From Salvelinus alpinus (taxonomy: Eukaryota; Chordata; Actinopteri; Salmoniformes; Salmonidae): a stretch of 64,000 bases of DNA. The notes below the pieces were generated by a model. That model was not told where the DNA came from. It ran no database searches and worked only from the letters and a program-made list of their open reading frames with translations. Location: positions 24,367,367-24,431,366 of the forward strand of contig NC_092087.1 in assembly GCF_045679555.1 (NCBI RefSeq), given 5' to 3'. Made by a program: the position numbers and the translations under genes. Positions 1 through 11,392 of this stretch are shown here, piece by piece. Numbering within the stretch: position 1 is the stretch's first letter; every line of letters begins with the position of its first letter.

Positions 1-1150
1 TTACAGTATTCTCCCTGTAGACCAAGTCAGAACAATAGGGTAAATCAAGGGGGCATATGAGAAGACAATGAAAGGTCTTACAATATTCGTTGATGACATT
101 TCTCTAAAACAGGCTATAGGCTACATGTGCACCACCAAGGCTAAGTTATGAGAGAGAAAGGGACCAAATTATTAGGGTGAGGCACATGGGCTACTAACAG
201 CTTACTACACAACATACACTTAGTATTACTTTCTTAGCTACAGTATAAATATCTCCCTGGCATATTACATAATTTATGCAGCAGCATACAAGACATTTTT
301 GGACTCGTGGAACCGTTGTTGTGCTGTGCTCACTTGAACAGGAAGGTGGCGCGGTGATTCTTCTTGTGGGCAAAGTTTGTCATGAAACTTTGTCATGAAA
401 GTCTGGCATTCACCGGATTTACGGTGCTTTCAAGACAACTGGATACTCCGAAAAAAAACAAGGTTGGATCATGATGTCAGTGATCTTCAAGTCGGAGCTC
501 CAGAAAGAGGCCCGAGTTCCCGACTTGGAATTCCGAGTTGGGTGACCGTTCAAATCTTATTTTACCAGTCGGAGGATGTTTTTTTCTGAGTTTCCAGTTG
601 TCTTGAACTCACTGAAGTCTGAGATTTCCCAGTTCCGAATTTCCAGTTGTTTTCATTGACAGCATGGCCAATATATTCTGGCCCATGGTATTGCGTGGGA
701 ATGTTTATCCTTTTAAACTTGGAAAAGAGACCCTTAAGCACAGACTTGGACCACACACCCTCTCCACCGAATAGCAGGCAGGGGATGAAAAATAGTGATT
801 ACTTTGCAACGCTTGCAGGTAGCCACTGAATCCTTCAAAACCACTCATTGTTGAATTTGCGATTTCTAACTTGTTGTGTAATGTTTATGTCCAATGGCCG
901 ATGAGAACCGATACGTTTGATCTATAATTTCTCTTCATATGACAAGGATTGAAAAGGATTTGCCAGTAGATTGTCGACGTGATTCATGATGATGACTGGT
1001 TGTCTAGCCTGCTAGCTAAGATTTTGAAAGTATGACGTTGACATGATCAGTCCAATCAAAGCTACGGTAGATATAACGTGATTAAACATAATTTTATCTG
1101 TGGCCAATGACCTTGAGCCTTCTTCGATGGGCATTTATAATGTAAATCTA
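1..1150. repeat. Dispersed ~1.1-kb repeat, copy A
   Basis: This stretch aligns by eye to 7755-8835 with scattered substitutions and small indels. Shared landmarks include the AACATACACTTAGTATTACT block, the GTCTGGCATTCACC block and the CAATGACCTTGAGCCTTCTT block near the end. No long ORF is present. The copies look like an old interspersed non-coding repeat of unknown class. The left edge of this copy lies outside or at the window start. Confidence 0.75.
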
Positions 1151-1700
1151 TGGCAGCACCCATCTCTTTTATAAACTCTGCAGTTGCCCATGTTTCTTCA
1201 ACATTCATTCAACCAATTAAAGAATAATATCACTGACATGTATTGAAATCACTTATTAGTGTCAATGGCCTTTCCAAACCAAGTTTTTATTGATTGTAAC
1301 TCAAAGTAATTGTATACTAATTGTTGAAGTTTAATCAGGAAAGGGGAAAATACTTGTAACAAGCATAATGTCTGCCCTTCTGTATGAACAAAAGTTTCCT
1401 ACCAAACCTTTGCACTGATGTTCCTGGAGAAACTCTTGCTTGGTTGGTAGTGGGACAGGAGGGATGAGAGCTTGTTGGCACTGTGTGGTAAAACATCAAA
1501 TGAATTGTTACTTTAATAGTGCACGGTACAATGCAATGATATATTCCTGTATACACCCCACTGTATCCTGTGCATATGCCAAACAAACATTGATGTTGAT
1601 TTGATCATATCATTTTGATGGAGTATGAGAGAATTATAGTGAGAACTTACCCATCGTTTATGAATTTAACCATCACTTCACCATCAATGAATTGATGGTT
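1151..1700. other. No recognised feature
   Basis: AT-rich sequence between repeat copy A and the minisatellite. Short ORFs on both strands have no recognisable protein motif. Nothing can be supported here. Confidence 0.5.
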
Positions 1701-2313
1701 GGTAACAATACTGGCCATGGTCTCACCTGAGAGAGAGGTAGGTACAGACATACTGCTCATGCTCTCACCTGAGAGAGAGGAGGTAGGTAATATACTGTCC
1801 ATGGTCTCAGGTGAGAGAGAGGAGGTAGGTAATATACTGTCCGTGGTCTCAGGTGAGAGAGAGGAGGTAGGTAATATACTGGCCATGGTCTCACAAGAAA
1901 GAGGAGGTAGGTAATATACTGTCCGTGGTCTCAGGTGAGAGAGAGGAGGTAGGTAATATACTGGCCATAGTCTCACAAGAGAGAGGAGGTAGGTAATATA
2001 CTGTCCATGGTCTCAGGTGAGAGAGAGGAGGGAGGTAATATACTGTCCATGGTCTCAGGTGAGAGAGAGGAGGTAGGTAATATACTGGCCATGGTCTCAC
2101 AAGAGAGAGGAGGTAGGTAATATACTGTCCATGGTCTCAGGTGAGAAAGAGGAGGTAGGTAATATACTGTCCATGGTCTCAGGTGAGAGAGAGGAGGTAG
2201 GTAATATACTGGCCATGGTCTCACAAGAGAGAGGAGGTAGGTAATATACTGTCCATGGTCTCAGGTGAGAGAGAGGAGGTAGGTAATATACTGGCCATGG
2301 TCTCACCTGAGAG
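1701..2313. repeat. 42-bp minisatellite with higher-order structure
   Basis: About 14 tandem units built on GGTAATATACTGTCCATGG followed by TCTCAGGTGAGAGAGAGGAGGTA. Two unit types occur. A 42-bp type reads CAGGTGAGAGAGAGG and a 40-bp type reads CACAAGAGAGAGG; the junction base TGTCC/TGGCC changes with the type of the following unit. The types follow an ordered pattern (trimers near 1960-2220, dimers elsewhere), as expected from block-wise unequal exchange. Open frames across it on both strands only reflect 42 being a multiple of 3. Confidence 0.93.
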
Positions 2314-2475
2314 TTTAGTTTATTAGGATCCCTATTAGCTTCTGCACATGCAGCAGCTACTCTTCCTGGGATCCGCATAAAACATACAAGTACATGGCAA
2401 AGTGCAGAACAGTTATAGACAAGAACAACATAAGATATTACATTAAGTTAAAAATATATGATTATTATTTATTGT
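2314..2475 (-). mobile_element. Non-LTR retrotransposon 3' tail fragment
   Basis: TTTATTAGGATCCCTATTAGCTTCTG and ATGCAGCAGCTACTCTTCCTGGGATCC are the reverse complement of a salmonid LINE tail also seen on the + strand near 25030-25080. It directly abuts the minisatellite. No coding capacity. Confidence 0.55.
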
Positions 2476-2489
2476 TGAAGAATGGTGTC

Positions 2490-4303
2490 ACATCCCTCTA
2501 ACAGAGTTCCAGATACTAAGACGCGTTGAAGCTGTTCTGGCGGCTCGTGGTGGTCCAATGCTCTATTAAGATGCTTTATGTTGGTGTTTCATTTATTTTG
2601 TCAGTTACCTGTATATCCATTGTCAAAATTGCTCAAGCTCAGTAAATTTGGTTGTGAGTCATTAATGGACAGCAATATTCAAACATTGTCTCATTTTCAA
2701 GCAGATTTACACTATATATACAAAAGTATGTGGACACCCCTTCAAAATAGTGGATTCGGATATTTCAGCAACACCGGTTGCTGACAGATATATAAATCGA
2801 GCACACATCCATGCAATCTCCATAGACAAACACTGACAGTAGAATGGCCTTACTGAAGCGCTCAGTGACTTTCAACGTAGCCCAGTCAACTGTAAGTGCT
2901 GTTATTGTGAAGTGGAAACATCTAGGAGCAATAACGGCTTAGCCACGAAGTGGTAGGCCACACAAGCTCACAGAACGAGACTATCGAGTGCTAAAGTGCG
3001 TAAAAATCGTCTGTCCTCGGTTACAACACTCACTACCAAGTTCCAAACGGCCTCTGGAAACAACATCAGCACAAGAACTGTTCATCGGGAGCTTCATGAA
3101 ATGGGTTTCCATGGCCGCGCAGCTGCAAACAAGCCTAAGATCCCCATGCGCAATGCCAAGCGTCGGTTGGAGTGGTGTAAAGCTGCCCCAATGCATAGTG
3201 CCAACTGTAAAGTTTGGTGGAGAAGGATTAATGGGGCTGTTTTTCGGGCTTGGCCCCTTAGTTCCAGTGAAGGGAAATATCTTAACGCAACAGCATACAA
3301 TGACATTAGACAAATCTGTGCTTCCAACTTTGTGGCAATAGTTTGGGGAACGCCCTTTCCTGTTTCAGCATGACAATTCCCCCATGCACAAAGCGAGGTC
3401 CATACAGAAATGGTTTGTCAAGATCCTTGGAAGAACTTGACTGGTTTGCACAGAGTCCTGACCTCAACCCCATCGAACACCTTTGGGATGAATTGGAATG
3501 CCGACTGCGGGCCAGGCCTTATCGCCCAACATCAGTGCCCGACCTCACTAATGCTCTTGTGGCTGAATGGAAGCAAGGCCCCGCAGCAATGTTCCAACAT
3601 CTAGTGGAAAGCCTTCTCAGAAGAGTGGAGGCTGTTATAGCAGAAAATGGGTGACCAACTCCATATTAATGCCCATGATTTTGGAATGAGATGTTTGACG
3701 GGCAGGTGTCCACACACTTTTGGTAATGAGGTGGAAGTCAGGACTGAGACTGGACCATTCACAAAACCTCAACACCTATTGGAAAGCCATTCTATTGTGT
3801 CTTTGGCATTACAATTTGTGTAATTGTTCCACTTAAAAATAAAACTCTATCCCAGGGTTAGGTATTCAGAATAACTTTTTATCTGGGCTTTGCTCCTTTC
3901 ATATTTTTTTTGATTCTGAATATTGCTGTCCATCAATGATTCCCAACCAAATTTTTTATAAGCTTGAGCAATTTTGACAAATACAATGGATAAATGTTGC
4001 TCTAAGAGTTGTGCAAAGTTGGTAGAATCTTATTCAAAATGATTTACAGCTGTAATGGCTGCCAAAGGTGCTTCCACCAAGTATTAACTCTGGATGGGAA
4101 GACATACACAATCAATACATCTTCATTTTTCATTAATTTGGAAAATGTTCTATAATTTTTCTATCACTCTGGAATTGTGGAGAAGGTTGTGTAGATCGGT
4201 ACGGAAAAAAATTGAATGTATTCTCTTTATAGATTTAATTTTAAGGCAGCAAAATGTGAAGACTGTGCAAGGGGTGTGTAGACTTTCACTAGCAACTGTA
4301 TAA
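2490..4303. mobile_element. Old, rearranged Tc1/mariner remnant interrupted by a second Tc1
   Basis: 2614-2709 and 3728-3880 read as the minus strand of a Tc1-family element and become contiguous if 2710-3729 is removed. From about 3900 to 4303 the sequence is the + strand 3' end of a Tc1 element, ending in a degenerate terminal repeat near 4250-4303. 2617-2690 and 3913-3988 are therefore imperfect inverted copies of each other. No intact transposase remains. Confidence 0.6.
2710..3729 (+). mobile_element. Tc1/mariner transposon with broken transposase (family 1)
   Basis: Starts after a TA with CACTATATATACAAAAGTAT and ends in a diverged complement (GTGTCCACACACTTTTGG). The transposase is split over frames. 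An N-terminal region at about 2990-3190 resembles the paired-like DNA-binding half, and the C-terminal part at 3343-3654 has the motif SPDLNPIEHLWDEL carrying the last catalytic acidic residue of the DDE triad. The centre around 3185-3195 is deleted. A second copy lies at 57430-58350 and a third, split copy at 22620-24805. Confidence 0.88.
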
Positions 4304-4473
4304 ATAGAAGCAGTGGAGCTGTTATTTGGAACACAGCTGTTTGACCCTCAGAGTTCTTCTCTGGAAGGTCATCCTCATATGTTTAGAACATACCAAAATG
4401 AATCACCTTTCCCCTACTTCCAGCACACATGGTTGCTGCCCTCTGGTATTTGGGTGATGGGAGGAAGAAGTTA
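4304..4473. other. Short apparently unique gap
   Basis: Sequence between two transposon blocks. No motif or coding signal recognised. Confidence 0.4.
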
Positions 4474-4545
4474 TACTGAACAAAAATATAAATGCAATAT
4501 GCAACAGTTTCAAAGATTTTACTGAGTTACAGTTCATATGACTGT

Positions 4546-4706
4546 ATGACTTCATGACTGTATGTTTGTTTTACTCCATGTGTAACTATGTGTTGTTGTA
4601 TGTGTCAAACTGCTTTGCTTTATCTTGGCCAGGTCGCAATTGTAAATGAGAACGTGTTCTCAACTTGCCTACCTGGTTAAATAAAGGTGAAATAAAAAAT
4701 AAATAA
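4546..4706 (+). mobile_element. LINE 3' tail inserted in a Tc1-like element
   Basis: TATCTTGGCCAGGTCGCAAT, TACCTGGTTAAATAAAGGTG and an A-rich end match the tail of the LINE at 31120-32030. A 5'-truncated retrotransposition event is the simplest reading. Confidence 0.72.
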
Positions 4707-4783
4707 ATATAAGGAAATCAATTTAAATAAATACATTAGGCCCTAATCTATGGATTTCATATGACTGGGAATACAGATATGTA

Positions 4784-6409
4784 CAGTGCCTTGCAAAAGT
4801 ATTCATCCCCCTTGGTGTTTTTCCTATTTTGTTGCATTACAACCTGTCATTTAAATAGATTTTTATTTGGATTTCATGTAATAGACATACACAAAATAGT
4901 CCAAATTGATGAAGTGAAATTTAAAAAATAACTTGTTTAAAAAAATTATTAAACTCCCCCCCCGGAAAAGTGGTGCGTACATATGTATTCACCCCCTTTG
5001 CTATAAAGCCCCTAAATAAGATCTGGTGTAACCAATTACCTCCAGAAGTCACATAATTAGTTAAACAAAGTCCACCTGTGTGCAATCTAAGTGTCACATG
5101 ATCTCAGTATATATATACCTGATCTGAAAGGCCCCAGAGTCTGCAACACCTCTAAGCAAGGGGCACCACCAAGCAAGCAGCACCATGAAGACCAAGAGCT
5201 CTCCAAACAGGTCATGACAAAGTTGTGGAGAAGTACAGATCAGTGTTGGGCTATAAAAAATATCAGAAACTTTGAACATCCCACGGAGCACCATTAAATC
5301 CATTATTAAAAAATTGAAAGAATATGGCACCACAACAAACCTGCCAAGAGAGGGCCGCCCACCAAAAACTCACGGACCAGACAAGGAGGGCATTAATCAG
5401 AGAGGCAACAAAGAGACCGAAGATAACCCTGAAGGAGCAGCAAAGCTCCACAGCGTAGATTGGAGTATCTGTCCATAGGACCAATTTAAGCAGTAGACTC
5501 CACAGAGCTGGGATTTACAGAAGAGTGGCCAGAAAAAAGCCATTGCTTAAAGAAAAAATAAGCAAACCCGTTTGGAGTTCGCCAAAAGGCATGTGGGAGA
5601 CTCCCCAAACATATGGAAGAAGGTACTCTGGTCAGATGAGACTAAAATGTAGCTTTTTGGCCATCAAGGAAAATGCTATGTACGGCGCAAACCCAACACC
5701 TCTCATCACCCCGAGAATACCATCCCCACAGTGAAGCATGGTGGTGGCATCATGCTGTGGGGATGTTTTTCATCCGCAGGGACTGGGAAACTGGTCAGAA
5801 TTGAAGGATGGCGCTAAATACAGGGAAATTCTTAAGGGAAACCTGTTTCACTCTTCCAGAGATTTGATACTGGGACGGAGATTCACCTTCCAGCAGGACA
5901 ATGACCCTAAGCATACTGCTAAAGCAACACTTGAGTGGTTTAAGGGGAAACATTTAAATGTCTTGGAATGGCCTTGTCAAATCCCAGACCTCAATCCACT
6001 TGAGAATCTGTAGTATAACTTAAAGATTGCTGTACACCAGCGGAACCCATCTAACTTGAAGGAGCTGGGGCAGTTTTGCCTTGAAGAATGGGCAAAAATC
6101 CCAGTGGCTAGATGTGCCAAGTTTATAGAGACATACCCCAAGAGACTTGCAGCTGTAATTTTTGCAAAAGGTGGCTCTACAAAGTATTGACTCTGGGGGG
6201 GTGAATAGTTATGCACGCTCAAGTTTTCAGTTTTTTTGTCATATTTCTTGTTTGTTTCACAATACAAAATATTTAGCATCTTCAAAGTGGTAGGCATGTT
6301 GTGTAAATCAAATGATACAACCCCCCAAAAAATCTATTTTATTTCCAGGTTGTAAAGCAACAAAATAGGAAAAATGTCAAGGGGGGGTGAATACTTTCGC
6401 AAGCCATCA
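4784..6409 (+). mobile_element. Tc1/mariner transposon (family 3), near full length
   Basis: Left terminal repeat CAGTGCCTTGCAAAAGTATT and right GTGAATACTTTCGCAAGCCA. Transposase pieces run from about 5272 to 6180 in several frames. They contain a helix-turn-helix-like segment at 5272-5390, a block with [10 protein letters not shown] near 5890-5925 holding the second catalytic Asp, and [10 protein letters not shown] near 5980-6010 holding the third acidic position. An in-frame TAG at 6011-6013 follows ENL, and frameshifts lie upstream, so it is inactive. Confidence 0.9.
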
Positions 6410-7047
6410 TATCTCTTGGTCACAGATACCTTAAGAAAAATGGGCCTTACAATGGGCCTCATGATCTCGTCACGGTATCTCTGTGCTTTCACATTGCCAT
6501 TGATTAAATTCCATTAGCTTATGCCTGCCTGCACATACCATAACCCCACCACCACCATGTGGCAATCTTTTCACATCAGCAAACCGCTCGCCCAAACGGC
6601 GCCATACACGTGGTCTGCGGTTGTGAGGCCGGTTAGATGTATTGCCAAATTCGCTAAAATGACATTGGCTTATGGTAGAGATATGAACATTAAATTATCT
6701 GGCAACAGTACTGGTGGACATTCCTGCAATCAGCATGCCAATTGCACGCTCCCTCAAAACTTCAGGCATCTATGGCATTGTGTTGTGTGACAAAACTGTA
6801 CATTTTAGAGTGGCCTTTTATTGTCCCCAGCACAAGGTGCACCTGTGTAACGATCATGCCACACCTGTCAGGGGGATGGATTATCTTGGCAAAGAAAAAT
6901 GAACAGGGATGTAAACAAATTTGTGCAAAATAATTGTGCGAAATAAGCTTTTTGTGTGTATTGAACATTTCGGGGGAACTTTTAATTCAGCTAATGAAAC
7001 ATGGGACCAACAATTTACATGTTGCGTTTGTATTTTTGTTCGGTGTA

Positions 7048-7640
7048 GTTGTGTTTGGCTGTGCTGTTGTTAATATGGGATATCGGCCATGCTTATATTT
7101 GGCTCAAACAGATCATGACCTCACAGCTGTTGTTTGCTTCTCATGGATATTTTCACTGACATTCTCAGATCTAACTTTCTACACCAGAGGAATTAGGGCA
7201 GAAAAGGAATGTTCGAGTGACAGTTCACAGATAGTATGACACTTCATTTAGCCCTCCAACAGTCTGTGTTTTATCCTTTACATTTTGTTGGATGGAAGTA
7301 AAATACATAGTAATAAAACAGAACATATTGCAGGAATTTAATTTTTCCACTCTGAGAGACATTTTTTCTTGTGTGGCAAGAAGGTACTTCGTAATAAAAA
7401 TGCAAATTTACCATGTCACAATGGATGATGAAAACAGTCTGGGGTAGAAGATGGTGACTGGCATGAAGAACTTAGCCTGTTAAACTTTATAACTCTGTTA
7501 TAAAGCATTTGTTGGTTATGATTTCACTTCAAAGCAGCTCCTCCACAACTCCCCCACAGCCACTAGCATGCTCAATACAGTCATGGCAGCAGATGCATGA
7601 TTAGAGCAGGAGGCTGGAATGTGCAGTAGCGATTTTAGCA
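7048..7640. other. No recognised feature
   Basis: AT-rich sequence with short ORFs lacking known motifs. Nothing supported. Confidence 0.4.
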
Positions 7641-7649
7641 TGTAAATCT

Positions 7650-8840
7650 TGGTGGGGCAAAAAAAAAGAAAGTGGGATGCATGCCAGCAAAGCCACTACA
7701 CAACACTAAACAATACGTGAATTGCACTATAACGGCGACAAACAGTGACAAACCAGACAATGAAGGCTCGTACAATATTCAATGATTACATTTCTCAAAA
7801 ACAGGTTATAGGCTACATGTGCACCACCAAGTTAGAACAGGAGGCGAAATTTAGAGGTGAAAATAGACCAGTTTAATAGGGTGAGGTGAGGCACATTGGC
7901 TACTAACAGCTTATTACACAACATACACTTAGTATTACTTTCTTAGCTACAGTATACATATCTCCTTGGCATATTACATAATTTATGCAGCAGCATACAA
8001 TACATTTTTGGACTCAACTTGTTGAGCTGTGCTCACTTGAATAAGAAGGTGGCGCAGCGGTTCTTCATGGGCAAATTTTGTCATCAACTTTGTCATCAAA
8101 GTCTGGCATTCACCAGATTTATGGGCTTTCAAGACAACTGGGAGAGAAAAAAAAAGATTGAATCATGATGACGTCAGGGATCTTCAGGTCGTATCTCTAG
8201 AAAGAGGCCCGAGTTCCCAATTTACAATTCCGAGTTAGAGGAAAGTTCAAAACGTATTTTCCCAGTCGTAGCTCGTTTTTCCCAGAGTTCACCGTTTTCT
8301 TGAACTCACTAAAGTCAGATTTTGCAGTTCCAAGTTAACAGTTGTTTTGAGCACGACAAAAATCATGCTTCATTGACAGCATGGACAATGTTGAATGTTT
8401 ATAATTTGAAACTAGGAAAAGAGACCGTTAATCTTAGACTTGGGACCACACAGCCACTCCACTGAATAGCAGGATAATGATTGCTTTGCAATGCTTGCAG
8501 TTAGCCACTGATTCCTTCCAAACCACTCATTGTTGAATTTGTAATTTCCAACTTGTTGTGTAATGTTTATGTCCAGTGGCCGATGAGCACTGATACATTT
8601 TATCTATAATTTATCTTCATTATTTCTCTTCATATGACAAGGATTAAAAAGGATTTGCCAGTAGATTGTCAACTTGATTCATGAGGATGACTGCTTGCTA
8701 ATATTTTGAAAGTATGATGTTGACATGATCAGTCCAATCAAATCTACTGTAGATACAACGTGATTTGACGTCATTGTATCTGTGGCCAATGACCTTGAGC
8801 CTTCTTGGATAGGCACTTCTAATGTAACTCTGCCTCACCT
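7650..8840. repeat. Dispersed ~1.1-kb repeat, copy B
   Basis: Second copy of the repeat at 1-1150, here with a longer left part (from about 7650). It shares the order of blocks with copy A, including the GATGAGCACTGATAC and GATTTGCCAGTAGATTGTC regions. Non-coding; class unknown. Confidence 0.75.
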
Positions 8841-9992
8841 GCCCTGAATGACGGGTCGCCACTGGGTATGGGTGGTATTTATTGTGCCTCCAACAGTAAC
8901 TGGTCTAGACACAGCCTGTTTAGCCAGCCCTGGACACAGAATGCTGCCAGAGGCTAGAGTGTGGGAGGGGGATATGTGGGATGAAGTGAAAGGTGAAAAG
9001 GTGGTACGAAGGGATGCTAATCACTATGGTCTTTTGGAGACGTGGTGAGGAACAGGAGAGGGGTCAAGCCATTCTCATGCACAGTGACCCTCATCTCACT
9101 CTCTCTAACTTGCTCTATCTCTTCCTATCAGCCTTTTAACCATAGGTCTCTTTCCCTCTCACCATTATGATGACCCCCTCATTTATCTACCCTTAGATCT
9201 TGTGCTCACATACAGCACCCTGCAATTATCTCTCTCTCTCTTGCTCTCTCTCGATCTTCAGTCCACAAAGGCGGGTCACGTGCTGCACTGTTATCTCTGC
9301 TGGGCTGCTGGGTCACATTGTTAGGTGTGTGTGTGCGTGTGTGTCCACTTAACCCATATAGCTAATTTAGTGTCGCTACTAAATCAATAGGCCATGTCAT
9401 CGCAAAATTCAGATTAGGCTACAGCAGCTTAACTTTCAGGTGTATTGCACTGAAAATGTGTTCATTCAGATCCCCATCTATGGTAAACACAATCTCCCAG
9501 AGGAAACTTAAATAAAGGAGTTCTTAGACTCACTGGAAGACCTTGGCCCACATCTCAGTCTATATATAGCCTGTAACTCATTCAATGCAGCAGGCCAAGG
9601 ATATGTAGGCATTGTTCAGTAGGCTACACAGCATCAGTCACCTGTCCTAAACTCCTACCTGACTGTCTTGTGATTTAATTTGATTTCCTGGCCCAAGCTG
9701 AAACACAGTGTGAACAATAAGACAAATATCATATGTGTTCAAATATGTTCATCTTGAGAAACTGAATAGTAACTCAGCCTGCGCCTCTTACAGAGGAATC
9801 CCAATCACTCTGAAGCAGTCCAGCAGAAGTGGGTGTGTGCATGCATAGACAACATGCATCACAGTATCACACAGCTCTAGACCTCAACTGGCTGCGGCAC
9901 GTTTCTTCCGTGTGATTGCTCCTCTCTCATCAGACGCACACACACCACAACCAACCTCTACGCAACGTAGGCTACACCAGAACTAAATAGGG
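8841..9992. other. Mostly unique sequence with short simple repeats and a possible promoter
   Basis: Contains CT-rich runs (about 9225-9255) and a GT run (about 9326-9346). A TATATATA motif occurs near 9562. From about 9780 the sequence loses obvious repeats and leads into the candidate exon at 9993. No other gene signal was found. Confidence 0.4.
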
Positions 9993-10044
9993 ATGATGAG
10001 AGGCTCCAGTCGTTCAAAAAGCACGCAGAATCTGGATCGGACGG
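9993..10044 (+). CDS. Candidate first coding exon (unidentified gene or alternative pfkfb4 start)
   Basis: Two adjacent ATGs begin an open frame of 17 codons plus one base, reading MMRGSSRSKSTQNLDRT, followed by a strong donor (ACGG then GTAAGAAA at 10045). The reading is small, basic and serine-rich with RxxS motifs (R3/S6 and R7/S10). It ends in phase 1, the same phase in which pfkfb4 exon 1 ends, so it could splice in frame to pfkfb4 exon 2 at 27786 and replace the 48-residue leader. The flanking sequence is not obviously repetitive. It could equally start an unrelated + strand gene, or be chance. No family was recognised. Confidence 0.35.
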
Positions 10045-10804
10045 GTAAGAAATTTGGACTTTAGATAATAAGGTTTATTATGTGCTATGCATGCATACAT
10101 TCGACCAAAGCTGGGCTGTGAATAGCCAACCGAAAACGACGTATGGGCTTTTCGGGAAGACGTAAACAAGTGTAGATGTCATAGGCGATGTGTTGTTTTG
10201 ACGCTGAAAAATGACCTTATAGTGACGACGATACGACCTACAATGTAGACGTTTTGAAGATTGACATTCACGACAGATTGTTTTACCACACTGACAAACA
10301 GATGTTATTTATTGCCAATGAGCAGCTATTTAATTTGAAGCTGATTTCACTCAGTCGTACAAGTCCATTCATTCAACATAGGCAGAATAGTTTCATAGGA
10401 TAAAGTCTACATTTAGTTTGCAATATGTGATCAAAGCTTGACAACTCATTCCTATAGCCTACCTGGCGCTACCAGGATTACTGGTGTTTGCCAGACAAAG
10501 GTAATAATGTAATGTGACAGTGACATGCATTAGTTTCTTGTGGCCGATTTGGAAGGACAGTCTGCTGAATTTAGGCTCTGCAAAATAATCGATATTTTAA
10601 CCACATACCCCTTTGGAATCTTTCATTTAGACTCAAATAAACTGACTTTTTAGGAACAGTTACAATATATTATATGGGAAACGATAAACATGCTACTGAT
10701 AACCTTGGCATTTCTAGGCTAAGTGAGTTTCTATGTGTTATTGCTTCTAGCACAACCATTGAGCTATTAAGGGCGAAAGCTCCCTGACAGCTGCGACGTG
10801 GACA
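10045..10804. other. Apparently unique sequence
   Basis: No coding exon or known repeat recognised. It would be the start of an intron if the exon at 9993 is real. Confidence 0.4.
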
Positions 10805-10834
10805 GCCTGGTCTCATACACTAGACGTAACATAG

Positions 10835-11233
10835 TGTAATGAAACAGGCAGGGAGCAGGCCTCGAACCCTCGACCTTCTAGCCCGAAGTCCAGCGCGCGA
10901 TCGACTGTGCCCCAAAAGCATGCTCAAGCAACAGTCGATATCCGCGCTTATAAACCCAGGGTCGTTACACTAATCCCTCCTTTCAAAGAGCGCTTCCTCA
11001 CGCTAGCTTGCGACTCTACGTCTTATAGGAACGCGCTCACTGGCCAAGCACACGCACTGTCGTGGATGCAAGGTCTGATCCCACTTCTGACACCAATGTA
11101 ATGAAACAGGCAGAGAGCAGGCCTCGAACCCCCGACCTTCTAGCCCGAAGTCCAGTGCGCTATTGACTGTGCCCCAAAAGCATGCTCAAGCGGCAGAGTC
11201 GATATCCAAGCTTATAAACCCAGGGTCGTTACA
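10835..11233 (-). mobile_element. Miniature LTR retrotransposon (TRIM-like), tRNA-Leu primer site
   Basis: Two direct repeats (10835-10969, 135 bp; 11097-11233, 137 bp) flank only 127 bp. On the minus strand each starts TGTAACGACC and ends TTCATTACA. Next to the 5' LTR the interior begins TTGGTGTCAGAAGTGGGAT, complementary to the 3' end (with CCA) of vertebrate tRNA-Leu(CAG). Next to the 3' LTR is a purine run GAAAGGAGGGAT, a plausible polypurine tract. Flanks ATAG/CTAG suggest a 4-bp target duplication with one change. There is no coding interior, so mobility would need proteins in trans. Confidence 0.85.
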
Positions 11234-11309
11234 CTAGTAAACGTAAATCCAGGACCCTGAATGAGTATGATATGTTATGTTTGGTATGGTTACATAAGAC
11301 AAATGGTTA

Positions 11310-11392
11310 CGTCTGGGTGGATGGCTGGACGTATAACGAGAAGATCTAGCAACCCAATGGTTGCGAGTTCGAATCTCATCACGGACAACTTT
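11310..11392 (+). repeat. tRNA-like box (SINE-type), not a tRNA gene
   Basis: GGTTGCGAGTTCGAATC at 11359-11375 resembles a pol III B box/T-arm, with a weaker A-box-like stretch upstream. The same block recurs near 55590-55655 within the second copy of the composite repeat. No cloverleaf with paired acceptor stem is evident. Confidence 0.5.

Larger units (their letters stand above)
4474..7047 (-). mobile_element. Tc1-like element (family 2), interrupted twice
   Basis: The left end TACTGAACAAAAATATAAATGC and the right end TATTTTTGTTCGGTGTA are inverted repeats. The element's own sequence is present at 4474-4545, 4707-4783 and 6410-7047. The right part corresponds to the minus-strand start of a transposase gene and is degenerate. 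A LINE tail (4546-4706) and a complete Tc1 of another family (4784-6409) are inserted in it. The TA at 4782-4783 and the TA at 6410-6411 fit target duplication of the inner element. Confidence 0.82.

Noticed and set aside
1701-2313. CRISPR-like array
   Set aside because: Units are contiguous without spacers and the host is a vertebrate; it is a minisatellite.
1647-2378. Several long open frames on both strands
   Set aside because: They are frames through the 42-bp minisatellite; 42 is divisible by three, so stops are avoided by repetition, not by coding.
2617-3988. Host palindrome around the Tc1 at 2710
   Set aside because: The inverted arms are both Tc1-family sequence in opposite orientations, so a rearranged or second Tc1 copy explains them.
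11314-11392. Possible tRNA gene from the B-box-like GGTTGCGAGTTCGAATC
   Set aside because: No paired acceptor stem or full cloverleaf was found and the block is repeated within a dispersed element at 55590.
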